From positions 310,001 to 374,000 of the forward strand of contig NZ_JAARML010000001.1 of NCBI RefSeq assembly GCF_011759375.1: a DNA stretch of 64,000 nucleotides. Direction: 5' to 3'. The first letter of the stretch is position 1. Each line of letters opens with the position of its first letter. The notes beneath the pieces were generated by a model, which saw only the letters and a list, made by a program, of their open reading frames with translations, searched no databases and was not told where the DNA came from. Source of the DNA: Paraflavitalea devenefica. GTDB lineage: Bacteria > Bacteroidota > Bacteroidia > Chitinophagales > Chitinophagaceae. Below, one piece after another: positions 8,630 to 16,798 of the stretch. Position numbers and translations under genes: made by a program.

Positions 8630-9136
8630 ATGAAGTTGAATGATGCAAAACTGAAGTTTATCGATTCCTGGGGTTCCTTTGGAACGCATTGGGGCATTAA
8701 CCGCACCATGGCGCAGATACATGCCCTGTTGCTTATTAGTCCCGATCCATTGAGCCAGGATGATATTATGGAACAACTGAGTGTAAGCCGGGGCAATGTG
8801 AATATGAATATACGGGAGTTGATAGACTGGGGCCTGGTAGAGCGTACCAGTATACCCGGGGAGCGTAAAGAGTTTTTTATAGCGGAGAAGGATATCTGGA
8901 AGGTATCTACCACGATCATTAAAGAACGTAAGCGCAGGGAGTTGGATCCCATGCTGAAACTGATGGACCAACTGGCCGCTGTGGAAGGCGACAAGAAGGA
9001 TAAGGAAGTAAAGCAGTTTGTGGAAACCATGCAGGGCATCAAACGCTTCGGCAACCAGGCCGATAAAATGCTGGATGTACTCGTAAAGGCCGATGAGAAC
9101 TGGTTTGTAGGAAGCCTCATGAAATTCTTTAAATAA
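8630..9136 (+). CDS. GbsR/MarR-type winged-helix transcription regulator
   Basis: A 168-residue DNA-binding protein. Residues about 20-95 are a winged helix: HALLLISPDPLSQDDI, then the recognition helix region LSVSRGNVNMNIRELIDWG, then a wing with VERTSIPGERKEFF. This order and the N-terminal W-G-x-x-x-G-x-N segment are characteristic of the GbsR-like branch of the MarR superfamily. A C-terminal helical part probably dimerises. Family members are often repressors that respond to small molecules or osmotic state; the ligand here is unknown. A small membrane protein gene follows after 8 bases and is probably co-transcribed. Confidence 0.85.
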   Translation: MKLNDAKLKFIDSWGSFGTHWGINRTMAQIHALLLISPDPLSQDDIMEQLSVSRGNVNMNIRELIDWGLVERTSIPGERKEFFIAEKDIWKVSTTIIKERKRRELDPMLKLMDQLAAVEGDKKDKEVKQFVETMQGIKRFGNQADKMLDVLVKADENWFVGSLMKFFK

Positions 9137-9144
9137 CAGGCATT

Positions 9145-9540
9145 ATGAAGACATTCAAGAGGATAGATTGTGTTCTTCAGGCAGTATTGATCGTGTTGGG
9201 CATAGGCATGGCCATTGCGTCTGGCGAAATATTGAGTGAACTCTTTTTCGCAGCATATTTCATTGTAGGAGGATGGCAGTTACTCAGTGCAATAGTCCAC
9301 CTCTTTTACCGGGCGCCTTACAAAACCAGGATGCGCAAAGGCTACCTCATTTCATTGGGCCTTGTTATCCTGATGCTGTTGCTTTGTTTGCCGGGAGAGA
9401 ACATTATTTCAGGGTTGCTGGTGCTGTTGATCGTGAGCCCATTGATGGCCATCTTTTACCTCGTAACCTGTATACGGGAAACAAAAGCCCTGACACTCGA
9501 TGCTATGCCACCTGCAGTGTCTGACCAGGTGAACGCATAA
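9145..9540 (+). CDS. Small four-helix membrane protein of unknown function
   Basis: A 131-residue protein with four hydrophobic stretches at about residues 10-28, 32-55, 67-85 and 87-108, short basic loops (YRAPYKTRMRKGY) and a soluble tail. I recognise no named family. It starts 8 bases after the GbsR-like gene and ends just before a terminator, so the two form a bicistronic unit and it may be the regulator's target. Confidence 0.65.
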   Translation: MKTFKRIDCVLQAVLIVLGIGMAIASGEILSELFFAAYFIVGGWQLLSAIVHLFYRAPYKTRMRKGYLISLGLVILMLLLCLPGENIISGLLVLLIVSPLMAIFYLVTCIRETKALTLDAMPPAVSDQVNA

Positions 9541-9561
9541 ACCTGGGGAAGAAAGCGCAGG

Positions 9562-9582
9562 ACCGGGTAACCGGTTTTTTTT
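9562..9582 (+). terminator. Short intrinsic terminator
   Basis: ACCGG and CCGGT pair around a GTAA tetraloop and run straight into eight or nine T residues. It closes the regulator/membrane-protein unit. Confidence 0.65.
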
Positions 9583-9613
9583 AAGCTATACTATTTCAAT
9601 AATTTCTGAAAAT

Positions 9614-10717
9614 ATGAGAAACAAGAGAATAGTCATTGCAGGAGGCACCGGCTTCATTGGTCAGGCAATGGCTCAATATTTCGGAAAAGACAATCATGTT
9701 ATTATTCTCAGCCGCCAAGCGATGAATAATAGAAATAACCATTACAGCCACCACCTGCTAAAAGCAGCAGACGGATACAATATCACCTACTGGCGCTGGG
9801 ACGGCAGGCATGTAGAAAAGCACTGGCTGGATGATATAGAAGGCAGTGATATCGTGATCAACCTCGCAGGCAAATCGGTAAATTGCCGGTATAATGAACT
9901 CAACAGGAAAGAAGTGCTCAACAGCCGGATAGATGCTACGCATACCATTGGAGAAGCGATCAGGCGTGTTAGTAACCCTCCCCCATTATGGATCAATGCT
10001 GCTTCAGCCACCATTTACCGGCATGCCATGGACAGGCCACAGGAAGAAGAAAATGGGGAGATCAGCGACCTCAAAAACGACAATATGCCTTATTCATTCC
10101 TCGACAGGTTGCGCTACCGGTGGAAAAAGTGGAAGGCGGGATTATTGCATGGTAAAGAGGCGGAACAATACCGGTTGCTGAACAAAGACTTTTCGGTAGG
10201 CATTTGTAAGCAATGGGAACAGGTTTTCTTCAATGAGCAAACGCCCGCCACCAGGAAAGTAGCTTTGCGGGCCGCCATTACCCTGGGAGCGGGTGGAGTA
10301 ATGGTCCCTTATTTCAACCTGCTCAAAGCAGGGCTTGGCGGTTACCAGGGAAGCGGACAACAGATGTATAGCTGGGTGCACGAAGAAGACCTGTGCCGTG
10401 TGGTGGAATGGTGCTATGAGCATCCCGAAGCAGCAGGCGTGTACAACTGTTCGGCTCCCAACCCGGTTACCAATATTGATTTCATGCGCTCACTGCGCAG
10501 GGTTACGGGGCATAAGGTTGGATTGCCTGCTTTTACCTGGATGCTGGAATTGGGCGCCCGGTTAATAGGGACCGAAACAGAGCTGGTGCTGAAAAGCCGT
10601 TGGGTATTGCCAGGCAGGTTATTAAAGGATGGGTTCCGTTTTAAATACGTGCAGGTGGAAGATGCCTTACAGGATATTGTAAGCAAAACACCCCGCAAGA
10701 AGTATCACCTGTTTTAA
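9614..10717 (+). CDS. TIGR01777-family NAD(P)-dependent sugar epimerase-like protein
   Basis: A 367-residue short-chain dehydrogenase/epimerase. The dinucleotide-binding GGTGFIG is at residues 9-15, VINLAGKSV near 87, and the conserved NAASATIY block near 135. The tail has the APNPVTN and LPGRLLKDGFRF features of the DUF1731 C-terminus. Members are usually about 300 residues. The extra length is mainly a basic, Trp-rich insertion of about 40 residues (around 160-200) just before CKQWEQ, plus about 25 residues near 30. The substrate is unknown for the family. It is followed by the CoA-binding gene after about 50 bases. Confidence 0.85.
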   Translation: MRNKRIVIAGGTGFIGQAMAQYFGKDNHVIILSRQAMNNRNNHYSHHLLKAADGYNITYWRWDGRHVEKHWLDDIEGSDIVINLAGKSVNCRYNELNRKEVLNSRIDATHTIGEAIRRVSNPPPLWINAASATIYRHAMDRPQEEENGEISDLKNDNMPYSFLDRLRYRWKKWKAGLLHGKEAEQYRLLNKDFSVGICKQWEQVFFNEQTPATRKVALRAAITLGAGGVMVPYFNLLKAGLGGYQGSGQQMYSWVHEEDLCRVVEWCYEHPEAAGVYNCSAPNPVTNIDFMRSLRRVTGHKVGLPAFTWMLELGARLIGTETELVLKSRWVLPGRLLKDGFRFKYVQVEDALQDIVSKTPRKKYHLF

Positions 10718-10766
10718 CCCCTCAACCAAATAACCGGTATATTCGTTATACTATAAAGCATTTAGT

Positions 10767-11135
10767 ATGGGCACAGCTAAAAAGACAGTGGTATTGGGCG
10801 CTTCTGATAATCCGGCACGTTATAGTTTCCTGGCTATTAATAAGCTACGGGCCCATAATCATCCCGTGGTAGCTATAGGACGCAAAAAGTCGACAGTGGG
10901 CGATGTGAATGTACAAACGGAGCAGCAGCCGGCAGGCGATGTAGATACCGTGACTTTATACCTGAACCCAACTCATCAAAAGGAATACTACGATTATATC
11001 CTTTCCCTGCATCCCAAACGCATTATCTTCAATCCCGGCGCAGAAAATGAAGAGCTGGCTGCTATGGCCGAAAAGCAAGGCATACAACCTATGGAAGCCT
11101 GTACGCTGGTTCTATTAAGCACAGGACAATATTGA
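10767..11135 (+). CDS. CoA-binding domain protein (YccU type)
   Basis: A 122-residue single Rossmann-like domain. The start KTVVLGASDNPARYS, HPVVAIGRK, and the later RIIFNPGAENEEL and MEACTLVLL blocks are the pattern of stand-alone CoA_binding_2 proteins, related to the N-terminal domain of succinyl-CoA synthetase alpha. It has no catalytic domain and may bind CoA or a nucleotide as a regulator. It is probably co-transcribed with the epimerase-like gene and converges on the type III PKS operon. Confidence 0.85.
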   Translation: MGTAKKTVVLGASDNPARYSFLAINKLRAHNHPVVAIGRKKSTVGDVNVQTEQQPAGDVDTVTLYLNPTHQKEYYDYILSLHPKRIIFNPGAENEELAAMAEKQGIQPMEACTLVLLSTGQY

Positions 11136-11161
11136 TCTGCAGCCAGTAAAGAAATGGAAAC

Positions 11162-12607
11162 TTAATAAGGAGGACAATCATATTTCCTGCTTCGCTTAGC
11201 CTCGCTGTTCCTGCCGGCACGGACAATAAACGCCAGATATCCCCCACCGTTTTGCATACGGTCTTTGGCAAACAGGGTAGCCCAGTTATGAATGCCTATC
11301 AGCAGCGGCCCCGCCTTCACTGCTCCACCTATACGAAGCTGTTTTTCTGTATTATAGAGTATGGGCATATAAAATCCCAGCCGCCGGGTTTCCCAGCGGG
11401 GTGTTACCGCCAGCAGGTTGGTTTCGCGCACATATAACCGGCCATCCCCCGCCAGCGGAGAAAGATTGATGGACAGGTCTGCATTGAGGTAAAAAGCATC
11501 AAACAAATACCGGTCTACATTAATGACCAGCCTGGTTGGATTGATAATATTAAACTTCCCGGTCAATTGCGCCATGGCGCCCGCAATAGTAGCCAGGCTG
11601 TCATTAAATCCCCTGATGCCATCCAGGTTTTTAAATTTCGTATCCAGGTCAATGTCGGTAACATTCTCCCGGAAGCCCCGCGCAATACGGCTGTTAACAC
11701 CATGCTTATATTGGTTGAACCCGATGTCCAGCACCGAAATACCAATCTTCCAGTCATAATCATAATAACGTTCTTCCGGATCATTGAAATCGGCTATCAC
11801 ATAAGGCTTGATCAGGTATTCCACGCCTACATCAAAAGAAGCCCCTCCTTCTGTATTCGTCATAAAGCTCCGCACATTCTGTCCCGATCCTTTACCATCT
11901 TCCCAATCATCAAAGTTGGAGGAATAGCCATAACGGGCATAGGCATCCCTGAGCACATATATTTCCTGTCCGTTCTCTATGACCCTTTCTACCTTTCCGC
12001 TCGCAAGGTTGGCATGTGCCCCCGAAAGGCCGCGGGATACCCGCACGGTAACACCGGCATTCAGCCGGCTACGCTCATTATCCAGGATGGTTTGGGCATA
12101 AGTGCCAAAGATCTCCAGCCAGCTACTGGAAACCATATCAAGACTATAATCTGTATTTCCCCCATTCATCTGAAAGAAAGCACGGGAGCTTCTCAGGGTA
12201 TCAATGAAATTATAAGGGCTGGTCTTAATACCGGTATAGCTGCGGATGTTGATGCCTCCGGCAATAGCCGCCCGCCGGTTCAGGGCAATGCGCGTATTGA
12301 GCAGGTTCACGTTGGCATTGGCCTGCACAAAACGCTTGTAATACCCTTTATCAAACAGGTATTCGGAATTGGCGGGAGAAGAAAGCAGCGAATATTTATA
12401 TACGGTAACGGCATTGGTGGCCGGTTTTGCCTGCACAGAGAAAATATCAATATCCCAGGCAAAAGGTGTGTTCACAATGGAAGCAGGATTGTTGCCTACT
12501 CCCAGGCTGCCTGCATAGGAAGAGCCATTAACTGCGTGATAATTCTGCGCAATCACTGCCAACTGCCCCAATAATAACGCCATTAAAAAAAGAAAGGTCC
12601 TGACCAT
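11162..12607 (-). CDS. DUF5723-type outer-membrane beta-barrel protein
   Basis: A 481-residue secreted protein. The signal peptide (VRTFLFLMALLLGQLAVIAQ) is followed by the NYHAVNGSSYAGSLGVGNNPAS start that marks this Bacteroidota family. Alternating aromatic strands continue to a short basic tail. The repeated amphipathic strands and GxxxRLVINVDRYLFDAFYLNADLS-like segments fit a beta-barrel, loosely like long-chain-lipid channels. It starts 9 bases after the FAD oxidoreductase gene ends, so it is the fifth gene of the type III PKS operon. A role in moving or holding the lipid product in the outer membrane is an inference from position. Confidence 0.75.
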   Translation of the reverse strand: MVRTFLFLMALLLGQLAVIAQNYHAVNGSSYAGSLGVGNNPASIVNTPFAWDIDIFSVQAKPATNAVTVYKYSLLSSPANSEYLFDKGYYKRFVQANANVNLLNTRIALNRRAAIAGGINIRSYTGIKTSPYNFIDTLRSSRAFFQMNGGNTDYSLDMVSSSWLEIFGTYAQTILDNERSRLNAGVTVRVSRGLSGAHANLASGKVERVIENGQEIYVLRDAYARYGYSSNFDDWEDGKGSGQNVRSFMTNTEGGASFDVGVEYLIKPYVIADFNDPEERYYDYDWKIGISVLDIGFNQYKHGVNSRIARGFRENVTDIDLDTKFKNLDGIRGFNDSLATIAGAMAQLTGKFNIINPTRLVINVDRYLFDAFYLNADLSINLSPLAGDGRLYVRETNLLAVTPRWETRRLGFYMPILYNTEKQLRIGGAVKAGPLLIGIHNWATLFAKDRMQNGGGYLAFIVRAGRNSEAKRSRKYDCPPY

Positions 12608-12616
12608 ACCACTTCA

Positions 12617-13756
12617 CTAAAAAGGTTTACCATGCGTTTGTCCAATCAAAAAGGCAACGAACTTCGGAAAAGGTTTTACGGTGGTTATCAAAAAATTGGA
12701 TAATGAGGCACTGCCAAAAAAACGTTGTATAAGGCGCCCCGCCTGCAGGCGGCGGCCAAAATGTTTTTCCCATTGCTGTGTATACTGCAGCTCCATTTCA
12801 TACCGGGTGATATGGCCCTTCATAAACTGGCCGATCTCTTCAAAAGCCAGCTTACTGCCATGCAAGGCCATACTCATACCATTGCCGCAAAGCGGCGTGA
12901 TCATGCCGGCGGCATCGCCAATCATCAGCACATGGTTCTCTACCTGGTTTTTTCTGTTAAAGGATATCCTGGAAACAGTAAGCGGTTCTGCATACAGGAA
13001 CCGGGCATTGGAAAATATCTTTTCCAGGAAAGGATTTTTCTGCAGGATATTTTTTTCCATCGCCTGGATATCATTGTGGCTTTTGCGCAGATTCCTGGCA
13101 GTGGTAAGGTAACAAAGACAATATTTATTGTTCTCTATGCGGGATATACCGCAATAACCGTTCTCAAAATTATGGAGTGCGATCATATCCTCCGGAAAAA
13201 ATGTCTCGATATGGTATTTAACCCCCACATAATGGTTTAATTTGTTGGGTTTTACCTGTGTAAAGGGCCTTTTCCATTTGGCGTCCAGGTTACTTCTTTT
13301 TCCATAGGTGCCGGCAGCGATCGTTGCTTCCGTTTCACCCCGGGAAGAAAAGATAACAAAAGCATTATTCCGGTATACTACATTCAGCACTTTAGTCTCT
13401 TCCATCAGTATTACCCCTTCCCGCCTGGCGATATTGGCCAGCAAATGATCCAGCGTATACCGGCTGATCCCAAATCCACCCAATGGCAAAGGGCTTTCCA
13501 GGTATTTACCATTGGGAGCACTTACCTGTAACCGGTTAATGACGGGCAGGTGCATATCACTCAACGGCACGCCCAACTCTTCGAGAAAATTCCAGCTTTC
13601 CAGGCTGATGTATTCACCACACACTTTATGAAAGGGATACTTTTCCCGTTCAAATACGATGGTACGGTAACCAGCCCGTACACATTGTATAGACAGGGCA
13701 AGCCCTGCCAGGCCACCACCTATAATCGCGATATCGTATTTGGGGTCGGAAGTCAA
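12617..13756 (-). CDS. FAD-dependent oxidoreductase (geranylgeranyl reductase/monooxygenase-like) of the type III PKS operon
   Basis: A 379-residue flavoprotein. The N-terminal GGGLAGLAL dinucleotide motif is near residue 13, PFHKVCGEYIS near 42, and the second FAD motif MIGDAAGMITPLCGNGM near 280. The HKVCGE block and the overall order place it with geranylgeranyl reductase-like and aromatic-hydroxylase flavoproteins. It may hydroxylate the resorcinol or phenol ring, or reduce a prenyl chain. The frame has only TTG as a start; a stop lies three codons upstream, and the GGGLAG motif needs this N-terminus. It follows the methyltransferase by 27 bases. Confidence 0.85.
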   Translation of the reverse strand: MTSDPKYDIAIIGGGLAGLALSIQCVRAGYRTIVFEREKYPFHKVCGEYISLESWNFLEELGVPLSDMHLPVINRLQVSAPNGKYLESPLPLGGFGISRYTLDHLLANIARREGVILMEETKVLNVVYRNNAFVIFSSRGETEATIAAGTYGKRSNLDAKWKRPFTQVKPNKLNHYVGVKYHIETFFPEDMIALHNFENGYCGISRIENNKYCLCYLTTARNLRKSHNDIQAMEKNILQKNPFLEKIFSNARFLYAEPLTVSRISFNRKNQVENHVLMIGDAAGMITPLCGNGMSMALHGSKLAFEEIGQFMKGHITRYEMELQYTQQWEKHFGRRLQAGRLIQRFFGSASLSNFLITTVKPFPKFVAFLIGQTHGKPF

Positions 13757-13783
13757 CCAGTGCTATTAATGTTGTGTTGTTTT

Positions 13784-14515
13784 TCAGGATGAACTGTTCA
13801 CTACTACCAGCCACCTGAAGGCCCATTTCCATTTAACGGAAAAGGTAGTGATTCCTACGCTATCAAAAAGTTGTTCCCAATCATTTTTAACAAATCCTCT
13901 GGCTACTGATAATGGCGCATCGTTTTTTACCAGGTAGCTTTTGGAAAATAATCGTGTGAGCCATTGAATAGAATAATAAGCCAATGGATGCCTGTGTAAG
14001 TCATTAATGAAAAAACCCATTCGTGCATGGTGATGCATCCATAGCAGTTGTGTTTTTAATTCCCGCTCCGGGAAATGATGACAGAACAGGGAGGAAAAGA
14101 TAATATCCGGCTTACGTTCAAACTGCACTTCTTTATAGTCAGACGTGATCCATGTACAATGGGGCAGGTTCCTGGCAGCAGCCACCGTTATGCAGTCCGG
14201 GTTTTTATCAATCCCGGTAAAAGAAACGATGATCTTCCTTTTTTCACACCATCGTGCAATAGCCGCCAGGTTATCGCCTCCGCCACAACCTATCTCACAT
14301 ACGGAAATACTCAACTGGTTCCGGGATAATTGCCGTAACCCCGCGAGTGTTATTGCATGGCCACCCAACCAGGTATTGATAAAATCAAGCTCCTGCATAT
14401 TCCTTTTGATATCAGCAAAAGGAATATCATCCCTGTCCAATAATTCTTGTTGGTATGAGCGCCGGTGGAGATTCACAGGGTTAAAGTTATTATTAAAAAA
14501 AGATATAGGTTTCAT
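13784..14515 (-). CDS. Class I SAM-dependent methyltransferase of the type III PKS operon
   Basis: A 243-residue methyltransferase. Motif I (VCEIGCGGGDN) is near residue 73, the acidic end of strand 2 (FTGIDKNPD) near 100, and PDIIFSSLFCHHF forms motif IV. The C-terminal part is helical and Trp-rich. The neighbours suggest O- or C-methylation of the polyketide-derived aromatic ring. It starts 3 bases after the PKS stop and is the only gene of the first four in the operon that begins with ATG. Substrate and regiochemistry cannot be read. Confidence 0.85.
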   Translation of the reverse strand: MKPISFFNNNFNPVNLHRRSYQQELLDRDDIPFADIKRNMQELDFINTWLGGHAITLAGLRQLSRNQLSISVCEIGCGGGDNLAAIARWCEKRKIIVSFTGIDKNPDCITVAAARNLPHCTWITSDYKEVQFERKPDIIFSSLFCHHFPERELKTQLLWMHHHARMGFFINDLHRHPLAYYSIQWLTRLFSKSYLVKNDAPLSVARGFVKNDWEQLFDSVGITTFSVKWKWAFRWLVVVNSSS

Positions 14516-14518
14516 CGC

Positions 14519-15619
14519 TTATGCGGAAGCTACAAACGTTTCCATGGTCAGCCCAGGCCCAAAAGCCACACCGAAAACAGTTTGCCGGGTATCTTTTTGC
14601 GCTGTCGCAGTCATTTGTTGCATCAGTTTCTTCAACACAAATAACAAGGTGGGAGAAGACATATTTCCGTAATTCCTCAACACATCGGCACAGGTATTCA
14701 GCGCGTCTTTTTTTAACGATAAACTGGCTGTCACCGCTTCCAGTATCTTTTTACCGCCGGGATGTATGCACCAATGGGTCACCTGCTCCGGTGTAATACC
14801 GGCTTGCTTCAATGCCCTGCCGGTTAAGGCGCCAATATCCTCTCCTATCAGCTCCGGAATATAACTGCTCAGCGTCATGAGAAAGCCAGAAGACGACAAT
14901 TCCCAGGCCATGTCCTGTTTGCCTTTGGGGATCACTTCGGCATAAAAGCTATCCAGGTGTAACCCGGCATGGGGATCTGTGGCATGGGTTACCAGTACAG
15001 CAGCGCTGCCATCGCCAAACAATAAGCTGGAAGCAATATTATCCACGGAAGCTTGCCGTTGAAAGTGCAGCGTACAAAGTTCTGTGCACACGATCAGTAC
15101 TTTTGCCTTTTTATCTCCTGCACAAAGGGCATCGGCTATTTTGAGGGCATGAACAGCCGCATAACAACCCATGAAGTTTACAGAACTGCGCCAGGCATGC
15201 TTGGGCAGTTGCAGCAATTCCAGCAACTGGAGGTCCAGCCCCGGTGCGCTCATGCCGGTACAGCTTACGGTGATGAGGTGCGTAATGTCGCCCTGCTTTA
15301 TTTTTCCGTCCAGGCAATCACGCACGGCATGAATAGATAAGGGCGCTGCATATTTATGGTACCAGGTCATCCGCTGTTCCAGGGAGGGAAAAGGCTCCAG
15401 GTTCTCCGTACAAGGGTAAAATTTCCATTCGGCAGCCGGGCGGCTGTAATCGGGGATCACAGAATAACGGGAATCTATATCGCTCTGGTGATACAGGAAA
15501 CGTATCTTACGCTTATCAGCTTCTGTAAGGGCATAGACAGCCTGCATGAACTGCATAATGTCCTGCTGGCGGTGCCTGAAGGCGGGTACTGCGGTACCGA
15601 TAGAGATGATCTTACTCAA
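14519..15619 (-). CDS. Type III polyketide synthase (chalcone/stilbene synthase superfamily)
   Basis: A 366-residue thiolase-fold enzyme. The catalytic triad can be placed: Cys120 in VSCTGMSAPGLD, His286 in CIHPGGKK and Asn319 in NYGNMSSPT. Family enzymes extend an acyl-CoA starter with malonyl-CoA and cyclise the chain to pyrones, resorcinols or phloroglucinols. Bacterial members beside a flavoprotein and a methyltransferase, as in the Streptomyces srs operon, make methylated alkylresorcinols and quinones. The start is TTG at 15619, inside the last codons of the UbiA gene (8-base overlap). It gives the expected SKIISIGTAVP N-terminus, and no ATG is available. Confidence 0.93.
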   Translation of the reverse strand: MSKIISIGTAVPAFRHRQQDIMQFMQAVYALTEADKRKIRFLYHQSDIDSRYSVIPDYSRPAAEWKFYPCTENLEPFPSLEQRMTWYHKYAAPLSIHAVRDCLDGKIKQGDITHLITVSCTGMSAPGLDLQLLELLQLPKHAWRSSVNFMGCYAAVHALKIADALCAGDKKAKVLIVCTELCTLHFQRQASVDNIASSLLFGDGSAAVLVTHATDPHAGLHLDSFYAEVIPKGKQDMAWELSSSGFLMTLSSYIPELIGEDIGALTGRALKQAGITPEQVTHWCIHPGGKKILEAVTASLSLKKDALNTCADVLRNYGNMSSPTLLFVLKKLMQQMTATAQKDTRQTVFGVAFGPGLTMETFVASA

Positions 15620-16475
15620 ATAAATTCCAGGTTAATAATACAAGGAAAGCAATATTGGTACAAACCGATGCCAGCATATTCATACGCATGGTATGGGTAA
15701 AATCGGCCACGTTTTCATCTTTCCATACACCGCCCGCCCATTTAAAAAAATATACGAGGATTGGCAGCATGCAAGTTGCCAAAACAAGGAATTTTGTTTG
15801 CTCCTCCTTGCTGAAGAACAGGTAAGCCAGCAGCCCCATGGCCAGGCTGTAAACGATAGCCGTGAAAATAAAGGTACCCCGGTATCCCAATGCCGCGCTG
15901 ATGGTTCGCACCCCATCCTTCCTGTCGGCCTCATGCTGGTAGATCTGCGTGAGCGGGTAAAAACCGCCGATCAGCAGGCTGGCAGCCGCCATTCCTGTTA
16001 AGGGCACCTCTACCGTTTTACTTACACTGCTGCCATGGTATACCATGAAAAAAGTAGCAGCGCCCTGGAAAATCACCACGGTGAGGTAACCAATGACCGG
16101 GTATTGCTTCAGCCGGATACCCCGGTAGCTATAGGCCCGGGAAGCCAGGATATAGGCAATAATACAAGCCGCAAACAGATAGCTCACCAAAAGGCTAAGC
16201 CCCACTGCCGCCAGGTCCATTACCACGCTTACGCGGAATAATTGCCGGGTGGGTTGCAGGGGATTTTTGAGCCCCCCGATACTCCCCTCATCCCTGTCCA
16301 TATACGAATTATAGCCATTGCTGGCGGGATAGACCAGCCCGTGCAGGATAAAAAAGATCAGCAGGGCATGCGCCACCTGGATAGCCGGTACCTGGCTCAG
16401 GGCAAACAGGTAGACGGGCAACAGGAAGAAGGAGAAATGGAAGCGGAGCAATTGTATCGTGGAGCGTTGCAGCAA
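15612..16475 (-). CDS. UbiA-family prenyltransferase, first gene of the type III PKS operon
   Basis: A 287-residue polytopic membrane protein with about eight or nine hydrophobic segments. The first prenyl-diphosphate/Mg-binding motif is NSYMDRDEG near residue 56, and the second is HEADRKDGVRT near 185. UbiA enzymes attach a prenyl chain to an aromatic or similar acceptor in the membrane, and here the acceptor is likely to be the type III PKS product. The upstream frame up to an in-frame stop contains no ATG, so TTG at 16475 is the likely start. It may act on a hydroxylated or methylated ring as the last or an intermediate step; the order of reactions is unknown. Confidence 0.85.
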   Translation of the reverse strand: MLQRSTIQLLRFHFSFFLLPVYLFALSQVPAIQVAHALLIFFILHGLVYPASNGYNSYMDRDEGSIGGLKNPLQPTRQLFRVSVVMDLAAVGLSLLVSYLFAACIIAYILASRAYSYRGIRLKQYPVIGYLTVVIFQGAATFFMVYHGSSVSKTVEVPLTGMAAASLLIGGFYPLTQIYQHEADRKDGVRTISAALGYRGTFIFTAIVYSLAMGLLAYLFFSKEEQTKFLVLATCMLPILVYFFKWAGGVWKDENVADFTHTMRMNMLASVCTNIAFLVLLTWNLFE

Positions 16476-16798
16476 GCGGGAACCCTCATTTTGAGGTAAA
16501 TATACCGATTAGCGGCTGTTGAGCATGGCTGTTCCGCTGCTGAGGCATGGAACACCCTACCCGGAAGTCGGAATATCCCGTAGATATTCCCTATATAACC
16601 CCATGATATCCCGTATATATTCCCATCTTATAAAGAAGGGGATATGTACGGGATAAGTAGAGGATGTATTAGGGTTATATAGGGGTTATTAGAGCTTGCG
16701 CATAGAAGCCGCTCCGGAAGCGCTATGGATGGGGAATGGGAAGAGAGTACGGCTGTCCCGCACCGGAAACCAGCAACTTTATCCTAACTTCGCGCTCC
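16476..16798. other. Divergent control region of the PKS operon and ubiE
   Basis: This 323-base region has no gene. On the minus strand a TATATTTA -7-like element lies about 20 bases before the UbiA start. On the plus strand TAACTTCG lies 6 bases before the ubiE ATG. Its middle is occupied by the nested repeat at 16571-16690. Confidence 0.5.
16571..16690. repeat. Nested direct and inverted repeat array
   Basis: GAATATCCCGTAGATATTCCC at 16571-16591 is repeated almost exactly at 16605-16624 and returns as an inverse copy at 16638-16655 (GGGGATATGTACGGGATA). CCCTATATAACCC at 16589-16601 is inverted exactly within 16672-16685. The whole block folds as one long imperfect hairpin centred near 16631. 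It could bind a regulator at several sites or belong to a dispersed repeat family. Confidence 0.65.

Noticed and set aside
11567..12574. 335-codon plus-strand frame opposite the DUF5723 gene
   Set aside because: It is the antisense shadow of a gene with clear signal peptide and strand pattern; its own translation has no domain.
14519..15619. Flexirubin or aryl-polyene cluster reading of the PKS operon
   Set aside because: The ketosynthase is a stand-alone type III enzyme, and no acyl carrier protein, DarA/DarB-type or ammonia-lyase gene is nearby.
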